Shown here piece after piece: positions 1 to 6,553 of a stretch of DNA of 9,592 bases. Under the pieces are notes generated by a model that ran no database searches, was not told the origin of the DNA, and was given only the letters and a program-made list of their open reading frames with translations. A program made the translations under genes and the position numbers. The stretch covers positions 1 to 9,592 of the forward strand of contig RPPU01000125.1 in assembly GCA_003819975.1 (NCBI GenBank), written 5' to 3'. The stretch is from Desulfobacteraceae bacterium. Lineage in GTDB: Bacteria; Desulfobacterota; DSM-4660; Desulfatiglandales; HGW-15. Numbering within the stretch: the first letter of the stretch is position 1; every line of letters begins with the position of its first letter.

Positions 1-75
1 AAAATTAGTTGGGGACAGGCAAATAATACCATTAAGAACGACATGGCAAATGTGGGGCAAATGGGTTCTGCTGTA
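1..75. other. Non-coding edge sequence, possible element end next to a truncated gene
   Basis: This short stretch lies past the stop codon of the leftward DUF2860-like gene and runs to the window edge. No convincing reading frame is visible in it. It carries the string TTGGGGACAGGC near the edge. I associate similar GGGGACAG strings with REP-like or transposase-flanking DNA in many bacteria, but that is recollection and not a match I can verify. Because the neighbouring protein ends early, this could be foreign DNA that replaced the gene's 3' end. Confidence in that reading is low. Confidence 0.2.
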
Positions 76-717
76 TTATAGATGGATCTCGAAAGGACGA
101 TTATCGGCCAGAATACCGTTTGATTCTGAAATCTTAATAGATGGGCCCGCTCCTAGCGGCGATGCCTCGGCGTAATAAACATTCAGCGCTTGGGTTTCCG
201 CCCGGGGACTCACGATAAAGCCGATCCGCGCGCCTGTTTTCATGATCTTTTCCCATTTATAACCGAACCCGAACGAATCCTCATCCGTCTCTTCCCGGTC
301 TCGGCCGGTCACATAAGGATCTTTCCAAGTCTTGCCGCTGCCGGCCTGAATCGACCATTTCATCTCCCCGATTTTGGCGAACGGTTGCAGCGCTTCCAGG
401 GTTAGGGCGCCGCCGTTTTCAATGGTGCTGCCCAGGGAGATCTCGGTACCGGTTTGACCAAACCGGTATCCCAAGCTGGCCAGCGCTCCGGGCCCGCCTT
501 TCGATGTTCTTTTTTCATTTCGAGTCAAACGGTCTATCCGCCTGTTGTCGTCGTCCTGATCGAGCTGACTGCTTTTGCCCGACGTATAATAACCGCCCAC
601 GGTCAGCGTTCCGAAAAAACCCGATTTTTTGGTCTCTTCCGTCTTTTCATCCGCCGACAACAAACCCGCTCCCATTAAGAGCGCCAAAAAAACAATACCG
701 CAATTTTTTAATATCAT
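76..717 (-). CDS. DUF2860-like outer-membrane protein, probably C-terminally truncated
   Basis: The product is 213 residues. Residues 1-22 form a signal peptide with a hydrophobic core (IVFLALLMGAGLL) and likely cleavage after LLSA. The mature part begins with a Gly/aromatic-rich stretch (SGFFGTLTVGGYYTSG, 32-47), a charged DQDDDNRRIDRL segment (53-64), then GxSLG-type and amphipathic beta-like stretches. The motif GKTWKDPYVTGRDREETDE (128-146) resembles, from memory, the SGETWKDPFVVG-type motif of DUF2860 proteins, which are of unknown function and about 300 residues long. This copy stops near residue 213 with a polar tail and no terminal aromatic beta-strand, so roughly 100 C-terminal residues appear to be missing. 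The start at 717 is chosen over a longer frame to 798 because AAGGAG lies 6 nt upstream and the signal peptide begins exactly there. The gene follows the RstB-like gene in the same direction after a 255-bp gap. The DUF2860 assignment is likely; any function in the envelope is inference. Confidence 0.65.
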   Translation of the reverse strand: MILKNCGIVFLALLMGAGLLSADEKTEETKKSGFFGTLTVGGYYTSGKSSQLDQDDDNRRIDRLTRNEKRTSKGGPGALASLGYRFGQTGTEISLGSTIENGGALTLEALQPFAKIGEMKWSIQAGSGKTWKDPYVTGRDREETDEDSFGFGYKWEKIMKTGARIGFIVSPRAETQALNVYYAEASPLGAGPSIKISESNGILADNRPFEIHL

Positions 718-723
718 CTGATT

Positions 724-729
724 CTCCTT
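724..729 (-). promoter_or_regulatory. Ribosome binding site that fixes the DUF2860-like start
   Basis: On the minus strand AAAGGAGAATCAG directly precedes the ATG at 717, giving a near-ideal Shine-Dalgarno (GGAG) with a 6-nt spacer. The in-frame upstream ATG at 798 would add 27 polar residues ahead of the signal peptide, which would make no sense for an exported protein. Confidence 0.75.
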
Positions 730-905
730 TGAATGCCCATGCTGTTCCGGTTCCTGAGGCTGGTTTTTCCCAAGCGCCGGCCGCCCGTTAACCGGCATAA
801 TCGGGTATACGACAACGAACCGCTTATGTCTGTGCTTTTTTTGTATAAAATTGTTATGGATTGTAACCGGAAGATTTTATCCGGAAAAAATGATGTTAAA
901 TAGCC

Positions 906-933
906 GTAGGGGTTCAAAATTTTGAACCCCTAC
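906..933. repeat. Perfect 28-bp palindrome, GTAGGGG/CCCCTAC type, copy A
   Basis: The left half is GTAGGGGTTCAAAA and the right half is its exact reverse complement, with no loop. It lies 39 nt beyond the stop codon of the RstB-like gene. The outer seven bases on each side (GTAGGGG, CCCCTAC) are identical to those of a second perfect 28-bp palindrome at 8420-8447, while the inner seven bases differ completely. No T-run follows directly on either strand, so it is not a textbook intrinsic terminator, although the strong hairpin could still stop transcription or protect a 3' end. REP-like or MITE-like dispersed repeats with GTAGGGG ends are common in bacterial genomes; I assign it to that broad class. 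Confidence 0.8.
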
Positions 934-972
934 AAATGAAGACGCGGATACCCCGCATGGAGAAGAGGCGAG

Positions 973-2322
973 CTAGCGTCTGCAGCCGTCGCTACGGATG
1001 TCTTGATCGGACTTCTTTAACCCGGGCCATTGAATGCTGAAACGTGCGCCGCCCAAAGACGAATCCGCGACCGCGGCCGAACCCTGGTGCCATTTCAAAA
1101 CCCGCTCCACAATGGCCAGGCCCAGGCCAAAACCGCCCGAAGCCCGGTCGCGGCTGGTATCGACCCGCACAAACGGTTTGAAAAGCCGCCCGCGATCCGC
1201 CTCCGGGATTCCCGGGCCGTCATCGTCGACATGAATGATACAGTCTTCTGCTTTGATTTCCAAGCTGACCCGGATCTCCTGATTGGCGTAACGGGACGCG
1301 TTCAACAGCAGGTTATTCAGCGCCCGACCCAGGAAACGGGGCTCGAAACGCACACGGCATTCGGACTGTTCCGGAGGAACTTGGAGCCCATAAGAGATGC
1401 TGGTCGAATAGGGCTTCCAGTCCTCGACAACTCGTTTGAGCCAGGGGACTAGGGCCTGTTCTTCCAAAAGCAACTTGGGCGCCTGCCGCTCAAGGCGGGC
1501 ATAGGTCAACAACTCGGAGACCAGATTTTCGAGCTCGTCGATATCGGCCTTGACTCCCTGAACATATCTCTCTTTTTCCCCTTCATCTGAAGCGGATTTA
1601 AGCAAATCCAGGCCGAAACGGACCCGCGCAATGGGCGTGCGCAGCTCGTGCGAGACCGCGTTGATCAGATCCCTTTGCGCGTTGATCAATTGCTCGATAT
1701 GATCCGCCATGCTGTTGAAAGCCCGCGCAATCGAGGCCAGCAAAGAATACTTGAAAATCCGCACCCGCGCCTTCAAATCGCCCTGGCCGAAAGCCTCGGT
1801 CGATTTGCCGATTTTGTTTAGGCTGCGCCATAAGACAAAAGCCGGCACAAAAGACAACACCGAAAGGGTCAAACCGATCGCGCCCCAGACAAAGATGGTG
1901 AAGTTTTTTTCCAATGACTTGGCTTCCAATTCGGCGATCGGACCCATGGTGAACACATAAACCGAGCCTTGCACCCTTTGATAAAAAAAATCGCCTTCAT
2001 CCTTGACGATAATCTGACCCTGTAAAAGGGCTTTCATCTCATCATTCGGCAATTTTAATGCGCGGTACGGCTGGATCGCGATGGGGAACCCGTACAAAGG
2101 TTTCAAGGTTTCAATGTAGTTGGCCCATTCCTCCTGAGGGATGCGTTCCAAATCCTTGATCACCATGGCCATGGGCCCCCTGACCAGATTACGGTAATAT
2201 TCGACGATCGCCTGGTTGTAATATTGCATGGCCAATTTTTGAATCATCGGACTCAAAACAAACTGAAGAATCAACAAATTCACCAGCACAAAAACGAAAA
2301 AGTATAAAAATATTTTTTTCAT
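973..2322 (-). CDS. rstB: RstB-like membrane sensor histidine kinase
   Basis: The product is 449 residues. It has a transmembrane helix near 4-23, an extracytoplasmic sensor region of about 24-142, a second transmembrane helix near 143-165, and a HAMP domain around 165-217. The phosphoacceptor His225 lies in SHELRTP, and the ATPase domain has an N-box with Asn337/Asn341, a G1 box DDGPG (367-371) and a G2 box GFGLGLA (397-403). The order and wording follow E. coli RstB closely, including the LIxxxxHELRTPxxRxR dimerisation helix, PFVRxDxSRDRxxGGxGLGLAIV, and a terminal LGGARFSxxWP. After that point there is a short polar tail. It would sense an envelope signal, autophosphorylate and pass the phosphate to the upstream RstA-like regulator; the two genes are 34 nt apart. 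No good Shine-Dalgarno precedes the ATG, so translation may depend on the upstream gene. The signal is unknown. Orthology to enteric RstB is likely at subfamily level only. Confidence 0.9.
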   Translation of the reverse strand: MKKIFLYFFVFVLVNLLILQFVLSPMIQKLAMQYYNQAIVEYYRNLVRGPMAMVIKDLERIPQEEWANYIETLKPLYGFPIAIQPYRALKLPNDEMKALLQGQIIVKDEGDFFYQRVQGSVYVFTMGPIAELEAKSLEKNFTIFVWGAIGLTLSVLSFVPAFVLWRSLNKIGKSTEAFGQGDLKARVRIFKYSLLASIARAFNSMADHIEQLINAQRDLINAVSHELRTPIARVRFGLDLLKSASDEGEKERYVQGVKADIDELENLVSELLTYARLERQAPKLLLEEQALVPWLKRVVEDWKPYSTSISYGLQVPPEQSECRVRFEPRFLGRALNNLLLNASRYANQEIRVSLEIKAEDCIIHVDDDGPGIPEADRGRLFKPFVRVDTSRDRASGGFGLGLAIVERVLKWHQGSAAVADSSLGGARFSIQWPGLKKSDQDIRSDGCRR

Positions 2323-2356
2323 AAGGGTTTTTTACCAAGAATCCTCTCCACCCGAC

Positions 2357-3076
2357 TCATCCCCAAGACTCCTTGGAAAAAAGATAGCCCCGACCCCAGA
2401 CCGTCTTGATCCTGAAAGGGTTTTCAGAATCATCGCCCAGTTTCTTGCGCAATCGGGAAATACCCACATCCACCGACCGGTCCAAGCCGTCATAGCTGAT
2501 GCCCCGGATCGCGCTTAAAATCGCGTCACGATCCAACACGTCACCGGCATGACAAACCAAAAACCAGAGCAAATCGAATTCATTGGTCGTCAAATCGACC
2601 GCTTTTTGTTCCAAGTATACACTCCGGGTGACCCGGTTGACGCGCAGCCGGCCGAACGCGTGTTCTTCCGGATCTTCACTTTCGGGCAAACCGGCGGTTT
2701 TGCGATAGCGTCTGAAAAGGGCCCGGATCCGCGCCAGCAAAACCCTGGGTTCCACCGGCTTCTTGACATAATCGTCCGCGCCCAGTTCCAAACCGGCCAC
2801 CTGGTCCATATCTTCTTCTCTGGCGGTCAGGATCAGGATCGGTCCGGGAAAATCCGCGCGAATGCTCTGGCAAATGGACAAACCGTCCTGCCCCGGCAGC
2901 ATCAGATCCAGAATCACCAGGTCCGGCTTTTCCGTCAGAATTCTTTTCGCTGCTTTATCCCCACGGCCTTCAATATGGACTTGAAACCCCTGTCCTTGTA
3001 AATAATCCCGGATCAACTGGGCCAAACGGATATCGTCTTCGACTACTAGAAGACGCGGTAATTCGTTTTGATTCAT
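2357..3076 (-). CDS. rstA: RstA-like OmpR-family response regulator
   Basis: The product is 239 residues. The receiver domain (about 8-122) has the acidic pair Asp14/Asp15, the phosphoacceptor Asp57 in VILDLMLPGQDG, Thr84 and Lys106. The winged-helix domain (about 138-235) follows a short linker. The segment YDGLDRSVDVGISRLRKKL (195-213), which includes the recognition helix, is almost identical to E. coli RstA as I recall it (YDGLDRSVDVAISRLRKKL), and so is the RIKTVxxxGYLF wing. The DNA target is therefore expected to be the same, and a matching site lies upstream at 3177-3190. A GAAAGG sequence 8 nt before the ATG serves as ribosome binding site. It is co-transcribed with the RstB-like kinase. 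In E. coli, RstA controls acid-, biofilm- and envelope-related genes; the regulon here cannot be read from this window beyond probable autoregulation. Confidence 0.93.
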   Translation of the reverse strand: MNQNELPRLLVVEDDIRLAQLIRDYLQGQGFQVHIEGRGDKAAKRILTEKPDLVILDLMLPGQDGLSICQSIRADFPGPILILTAREEDMDQVAGLELGADDYVKKPVEPRVLLARIRALFRRYRKTAGLPESEDPEEHAFGRLRVNRVTRSVYLEQKAVDLTTNEFDLLWFLVCHAGDVLDRDAILSAIRGISYDGLDRSVDVGISRLRKKLGDDSENPFRIKTVWGRGYLFSKESWG

Positions 3077-3128
3077 TTGGAAAACCTTTCATCTTTTCCA
3101 CACAGTCCGTCTATGTAAACGCGCACAG

Positions 3129-3137
3129 ATCTTACCA
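3129..3137 (-). promoter_or_regulatory. Extended -10 promoter element for the rstA-like operon
   Basis: On the minus strand the sequence TGGTAAGAT reads as an extended -10 (TGn followed by TAAGAT, hexamer at 3129-3134). There is no good -35 hexamer at 16-18 bp spacing, which is typical of promoters helped by an activator. The implied start point is near 3122, giving a leader of about 46 nt before the ATG at 3076. Confidence 0.4.
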
Positions 3138-3176
3138 TAAGCAGCCGATAGAGTCTGTGAAGGATTTGTTTCAATT

Positions 3177-3190
3177 TGTAACCAAATGTA
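3177..3190 (-). promoter_or_regulatory. RstA box (operator) upstream of the rstA-like gene
   Basis: The minus strand reads TACATTTGGTTACA. This agrees at all 12 specified positions with the RstA box TACATNTNGTTACA described for E. coli. Its centre, 3183.5, is about 61 bp upstream of the start point inferred from the -10 at 3129-3134, a usual place for an activator of this family. The DNA-reading helix of the encoded regulator is nearly identical to that of E. coli RstA, which supports the assignment. The site directly abuts the stem-loop repeat at 3191-3233. Confidence 0.7.
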
Positions 3191-3233
3191 CATGTTTTTT
3201 CGGTCCTATGCTTTTCAGGACCAAAAAACATTA
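3191..3233 (-). repeat. Stop-codon-linked stem-loop repeat, copy 1
   Basis: Read on the minus strand, this begins with the TAA stop of the metallopeptidase gene. It continues TGTTTTTT, then GGTCCT, a 9-nt loop GAAAAGCAT, AGGACC, one extra G, and AAAAAACATG. The pairing is 6 bp (3202-3207 with 3217-3222) plus 9 bp (3192-3200 with 3223-3231), interrupted by one bulged base (3201). A second copy lies at 9175-9217 with the identical loop. The U-run comes before the GC stem and the A-run after it, the reverse of an intrinsic terminator, so terminator function should not be assumed. Confidence 0.75.
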
Positions 3234-3605
3234 GCCGTAGCCCAAATCCTGCAGCTCCTTTTCGCTCATACCCAAGGCATGGGCGACTTCATGCACCAAG
3301 GTCACGCGGATTTGCTCCTCCAGCTCTTCAAGGGTACGGCATTGGCTTTCGATCGGTTCCTGAAAAAGAAAAATCGTATCCGGAAAAAGAGGCGGATAGG
3401 TCACGCTGCGCCTCAACCGGGAAACTCCGGAATACAGACCCAAGAGGGTCCGGCCGGCGGGCAAGCCCATTTCCTCAAGCAGGGTTTTAGAGGGTTGTTT
3501 TTGGACTGAGATGAGAATATTCTCCAAATGCCGATGTATTTCCGGGGGAATACCGTCCAGGGCTTTTTCCACGATCCGGTCGAATTCTGCCGAGCTTAGT
3601 TTCAT
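3231..3605 (-). CDS. Zincin-like metallopeptidase family protein
   Basis: The product is 124 residues, a normal size for the small metallopeptidase family Pfam PF06262 (Zincin_1). The zinc-binding motif is HEVAH (105-109) in VTLVHEVAHALGMSEKEL, preceded by the family-typical core of a YSGV-like turn (58-61), PDTIFLFQEPIE (75-86) and an acidic ELEEQIR helix (93-99). It ends in LGYG. There is no signal peptide, so it should be cytoplasmic; the substrate is unknown for the family. Its ATG at 3605 overlaps the stop codon of the upstream hybrid kinase as ATGA, indicating translational coupling, and I see no separate ribosome binding site needed. Its own stop codon is the first three bases of the stem-loop repeat at 3191-3233. 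These proteins are common single-copy genes in many bacteria, and pairing with a kinase may be only local operon packing. Confidence 0.85.
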   Translation of the reverse strand: MKLSSAEFDRIVEKALDGIPPEIHRHLENILISVQKQPSKTLLEEMGLPAGRTLLGLYSGVSRLRRSVTYPPLFPDTIFLFQEPIESQCRTLEELEEQIRVTLVHEVAHALGMSEKELQDLGYG

Positions 3606-6103
3606 GCTTGAATCCGGCCCAGCACTTCCCGGACTTTATGCGAGAGTTCGCTGATATTGAACGGCTTCTGGATAAACCACTCCGGGCTCAAGGACCCGAC
3701 CGACCCGCTCATGGTTTTAGCGCCATATCCGCTGGCCAACAACACTTTGACCTTGGGGTCCAATACCTTGAGCTCGTCAAAAACTTCTGCTCCCGTCATT
3801 TCCGGCATAATCAAGTCCAGAATAACCAGATCGATCCGGGCGCGGTTCTTTTTAAAAAGCGCAACAGCTTCCGCTCCGTTCTCGGCCTTTAAAACCTGAT
3901 AACCCAGCTTGCGCAGCAGGGTCACGCTGATTTCCAGAATCTCGACTTCGTCGTCCACCACCAAAATCGTCTCCCGGCCCTGCTCCAGGTCTTTGGGCAA
4001 GGCCGCCTCCGTTTTGATTTTTTTTTCGGAAGCCGGCAAATAGAACCTGAACTCGGCGCCTTGCCCCTCTTCCCCGGCGACTTCGATGATTCCGCCGTGG
4101 TTTTTAATAATTCCATAGGCCGAAGCCAATCCCAAGCCGGTTCCCCGTCCGATTTCTTTGGTCGTAAAAAAAGGATCGAAGATCTTGTCACGGATATTTT
4201 GGGGTATTCCGATCCCCGTGTCCTTGACCGTCACTTTGACATAACGTCCTGACCGGCATTCATGGGGTTCGGCAAACGATTCATCCATTAATATATTTTC
4301 GGTCAAGAGCGTGATCCGGCCTCCTTGCGGCATGGCCTGCCAGGCATTGACAAAAAGATTCAACAAAACTTGTTCGATCTGCGACTGATCCACTTCCGCG
4401 ATCCACAAATCTTTTTCGAATTGATGATGAATCTTGATGTCTTTGCGGGTGCGGCCGAACAACGCGGAAGCCTTCTCGATAATTTTGTTCAGATCCCCCG
4501 GTCTGACATCGTACTTCCCGCCCCTGGCAAAACCCAGCAATTGCCGGGTCAAATGGGCCGCATTCTTAACATACTCTTCAATGCTCCGCAAATGCTCATA
4601 ATGCGGATGATCGGATTGAATATCCAGCAGAATCAAAGAGGTCCGGCCCTGAATGCCGGTCAGGATATTATTGAAATCATGGGCCAAGCCGCCGGCCAGG
4701 GTGCCGATGGCTTCCATGCGCTGCGACTGCTGGAGCTGGGTTTGCAGACGTTTCGATTCGGTGATGTCGGCAAATACACCGCGCAGACCGATAAACCGGC
4801 CGCCTTTGATAATGGGACGGCCGGAGGTGCGCACCCAACGGACTTCTCCCGTTTTGCTCAAGAGCCGATATTCCCGGACCTCGACGCTGCCGGAGAGGAG
4901 TTTTTTGAAATCGCTCCGGGCCACGGCCACATCTTCCGGCATAACCAATTGGTCCAAGGCTTTGCCCATGAGTTCTTTGGGTGCGTAATCCAGGATGAAT
5001 TGCACGGCCGGGTTGATGTAGGTGAAAGCTCCTTTGGCATCGGTGATGAAAATGACATCATTGATGTTCTCCACCAGATCCCGGTATTTTTCTTCGCTCT
5101 CCTTGAGGGCCTCTTCAGCCTGTTTGCGGTCAATGGCAATGGCAATATGTTCGGTCACGGCTTCCAGCAGACGGATGTCTTCTTCCGAATAACAGTTCGG
5201 GTCTATATAACTCTGGACCGCCACCGCCCCGATCGGCTTCCCCTTGATCTTGAGCGGCACGCCCAGCCACGATTTGGCGATGTTCCCGACCGGCCGGCGC
5301 TCGGAAGCATATCTCTGCTGCAACTGGGTTTCATTCAGAAAAAGCGGTTTTTTGGTCCGAATCACCTCCGCCGTGATCGACCCCGGATCATCCGCATCGA
5401 TAAGTACGATATCATCGCCTTCATCCGTATAATAAGTGAAGCGGATTCTGTTGCGTTCCGCTTCATAAATCGCGATAAAGAAATTAGTGGTGTCGATCAA
5501 CCGGCTCAGGCTTTCGTGGATCTTTTTGAAAAGCCGGCTCAAACCGATATCCGAGTTCACCGCTCGCGAAATATCGTCAAAAACCGAACGAATTTTTTCC
5601 ACATTGCCGTGTTCGGTGATATCGCGGATAATCCCCTGATAACCCTGCAGGATTCCACGCCGGTTAATAACCGGCGCCCCGCTGATTTCCAGCACGACCC
5701 GCCGGCCGTCTTTATGGAAAAATCGGCTCTTGGAACCGTGAAAGGCCCGCAAAGACCCCGCAATTTCCCGGAACTGCTTCAGCATCTTCAGACAATCTTC
5801 GGGAACCATGAAATCGAAGATCCTTTTTCCGATGACCTCCTCTTCCTTGTATCCCCAGAGTTTTTTGACACTAGCGCTGATCGAGCGCAGCACCCATTGA
5901 TTGTCCGCCTCCCACAAGAGATCGCTGGCCGCCTTCAGTAAAGATAAATAGGCCGCTTCCTTGCTTTTCAGCGTTTTTTCAACCAGGCTTTGTCGCTGAA
6001 CTTTCTCTTTAAGCTTTCGGATCTTTTTTTCCAATTCCACCTGCAGCTTTTTTTCAGGCATCTCGATCTCTCTCTCCTTTACGCCCAAACATGAAAAAGG
6101 CAT
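3602..6103 (-). CDS. Cytoplasmic PAS-GAF-PAS hybrid histidine kinase with C-terminal receiver
   Basis: The product is up to 833 residues. From the N-terminus there is a charged coiled coil (about 15-50), a first PAS domain (about 50-165), a GAF domain (about 176-327), a second PAS domain (about 333-450), and a HisKA domain with His475 in [11 protein letters not shown], the H-box style of NtrB-like and hybrid kinases. The ATPase domain has [10 protein letters not shown] (582-591), DTGIGI (628-633), DPFFTTK and GTGLGLA (654-660). The receiver (about 711-830) has Asp717/718, phosphoacceptor Asp763, Ser791 and Lys813. No transmembrane segments are visible, so it senses an internal signal, possibly redox state, a small ligand or a partner protein. 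There is no output domain, so the receiver probably feeds a phosphorelay or damps the kinase. Two starts are possible: ATG at 6103 (GGGAG 4 nt upstream) or ATG at 6061 (MPEKK..., AAGGAG about 12 nt upstream). The later one gives a more natural N-terminus. The 3' end overlaps the metallopeptidase gene. Confidence 0.92.
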   Translation of the reverse strand: MPFSCLGVKEREIEMPEKKLQVELEKKIRKLKEKVQRQSLVEKTLKSKEAAYLSLLKAASDLLWEADNQWVLRSISASVKKLWGYKEEEVIGKRIFDFMVPEDCLKMLKQFREIAGSLRAFHGSKSRFFHKDGRRVVLEISGAPVINRRGILQGYQGIIRDITEHGNVEKIRSVFDDISRAVNSDIGLSRLFKKIHESLSRLIDTTNFFIAIYEAERNRIRFTYYTDEGDDIVLIDADDPGSITAEVIRTKKPLFLNETQLQQRYASERRPVGNIAKSWLGVPLKIKGKPIGAVAVQSYIDPNCYSEEDIRLLEAVTEHIAIAIDRKQAEEALKESEEKYRDLVENINDVIFITDAKGAFTYINPAVQFILDYAPKELMGKALDQLVMPEDVAVARSDFKKLLSGSVEVREYRLLSKTGEVRWVRTSGRPIIKGGRFIGLRGVFADITESKRLQTQLQQSQRMEAIGTLAGGLAHDFNNILTGIQGRTSLILLDIQSDHPHYEHLRSIEEYVKNAAHLTRQLLGFARGGKYDVRPGDLNKIIEKASALFGRTRKDIKIHHQFEKDLWIAEVDQSQIEQVLLNLFVNAWQAMPQGGRITLLTENILMDESFAEPHECRSGRYVKVTVKDTGIGIPQNIRDKIFDPFFTTKEIGRGTGLGLASAYGIIKNHGGIIEVAGEEGQGAEFRFYLPASEKKIKTEAALPKDLEQGRETILVVDDEVEILEISVTLLRKLGYQVLKAENGAEAVALFKKNRARIDLVILDLIMPEMTGAEVFDELKVLDPKVKVLLASGYGAKTMSGSVGSLSPEWFIQKPFNISELSHKVREVLGRIQA

Positions 6104-6256
6104 CTAGCTCCCGGAAAGATGCAAAAACCATGCTATGATCTTTCTTTGCGAATTTCCGGAAAAAGCCATAATCTCTTTTCTCATAAACTGCCTTCATACC
6201 TGCTAACCCCATCTAAAATTTATTAATAAAAGCTATCTTTTTCTATGGATTTTTAG

Positions 6257-6262
6257 TATAAT
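6257..6262 (+). promoter_or_regulatory. Candidate -10 element for typA (TATAAT)
   Basis: A perfect TATAAT hexamer sits in the only strongly A/T-rich part of the divergent spacer. No good -35 hexamer lies 16-18 bp upstream (TATCTT at 17 bp). If used, transcription starts near 6269 and gives a leader of about 285 nt before the TTG start of typA. Confidence 0.35.
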
Positions 6263-6275
6263 TCACTCTCGTTTA

Positions 6276-6511
6276 GGCGTAACTCATATTTTCAATCATT
6301 ACGCCGGACGCTTTGGCTTGAGCTATCGGCCGTAATATCAGAGGGTTGAATGGGTTGATCCTCTGTGATGCCGTTAGATTAATCGTTAGACCGGCTTCCA
6401 GAGTCGGTCTAAAATATCATAAAGCAAGATCGGAATCTATCCTTAGGGTCTCTTCATTCCTGCCCCGCAACTCATTTGGCATAGTCTGATATTTTTCCGG
6501 CTTATCCGGAA
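6276..6511 (+). promoter_or_regulatory. Structured 5' leader of typA with four hairpins
   Basis: Four inverted repeats occur in a row. They are GGCGTAA/TTACGCC (6276-6282 with 6299-6305), CAGAGG/CCTCTG (6339-6344 with 6360-6365), TTAGACCG/CGGTCTAA (6386-6393 with 6405-6412, extendable by two pairs), and TTCCGG/CCGGAA (6495-6500 with 6506-6511). None is followed by a T-run, so they are not intrinsic terminators. Together with the poor start of typA they suggest an RNA element acting on translation or message stability, or a separate small RNA. The fold is inferred by eye only. Confidence 0.3.
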
Positions 6512-6553
6512 GACCTGCTTTAGTTTGGAGAATGGCCTATCATATCAAAATTA

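Larger units (their letters stand above)
6104..6553. other. 450-bp divergent spacer between the hybrid kinase and typA
   Basis: This spacer must hold promoters for both directions. The left part is A/T-rich and contains a consensus TATAAT on the plus strand at 6257-6262. The right part (6276-6511) contains four inverted repeats on the strand that becomes the typA leader. On the minus strand I see no promoter for the kinase that I would trust. A minus-strand 47-codon frame (6197 to 6054) overlaps the kinase start and is treated under findings. I do not recognise tmRNA, 6S, SRP or RNase P signatures here. Confidence 0.7.

Noticed and set aside
718..798. Longer start for the DUF2860-like protein at 798.
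   Set aside because: It would put 27 polar residues in front of a clean signal peptide, while the ATG at 717 has an excellent ribosome binding site.
859..868. TGTAAC half-site upstream of the DUF2860-like gene as an RstA target.
   Set aside because: Only the GTTACA half is present; the TACAT half does not match, so RstA control of this gene is not supported by sequence.
3191..3233. Calling the two conserved stem-loops ordinary intrinsic terminators.
   Set aside because: The U-run precedes and the A-run follows the GC stem on both strands, opposite to the needed arrangement; they are listed as repeats instead.
4325..5941. A 538-codon open frame on the plus strand, antisense to the hybrid kinase.
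   Set aside because: It lies wholly inside a well-supported kinase gene, has no ribosome binding site or recognisable domains, and its low-complexity, Gln/Arg/Phe-rich composition is typical of a reversed codon shadow.
6263..6553. A known housekeeping RNA (tmRNA, 6S, SRP RNA, RNase P) in the divergent spacer.
   Set aside because: None of the diagnostic conserved segments is present; only generic hairpins are seen.
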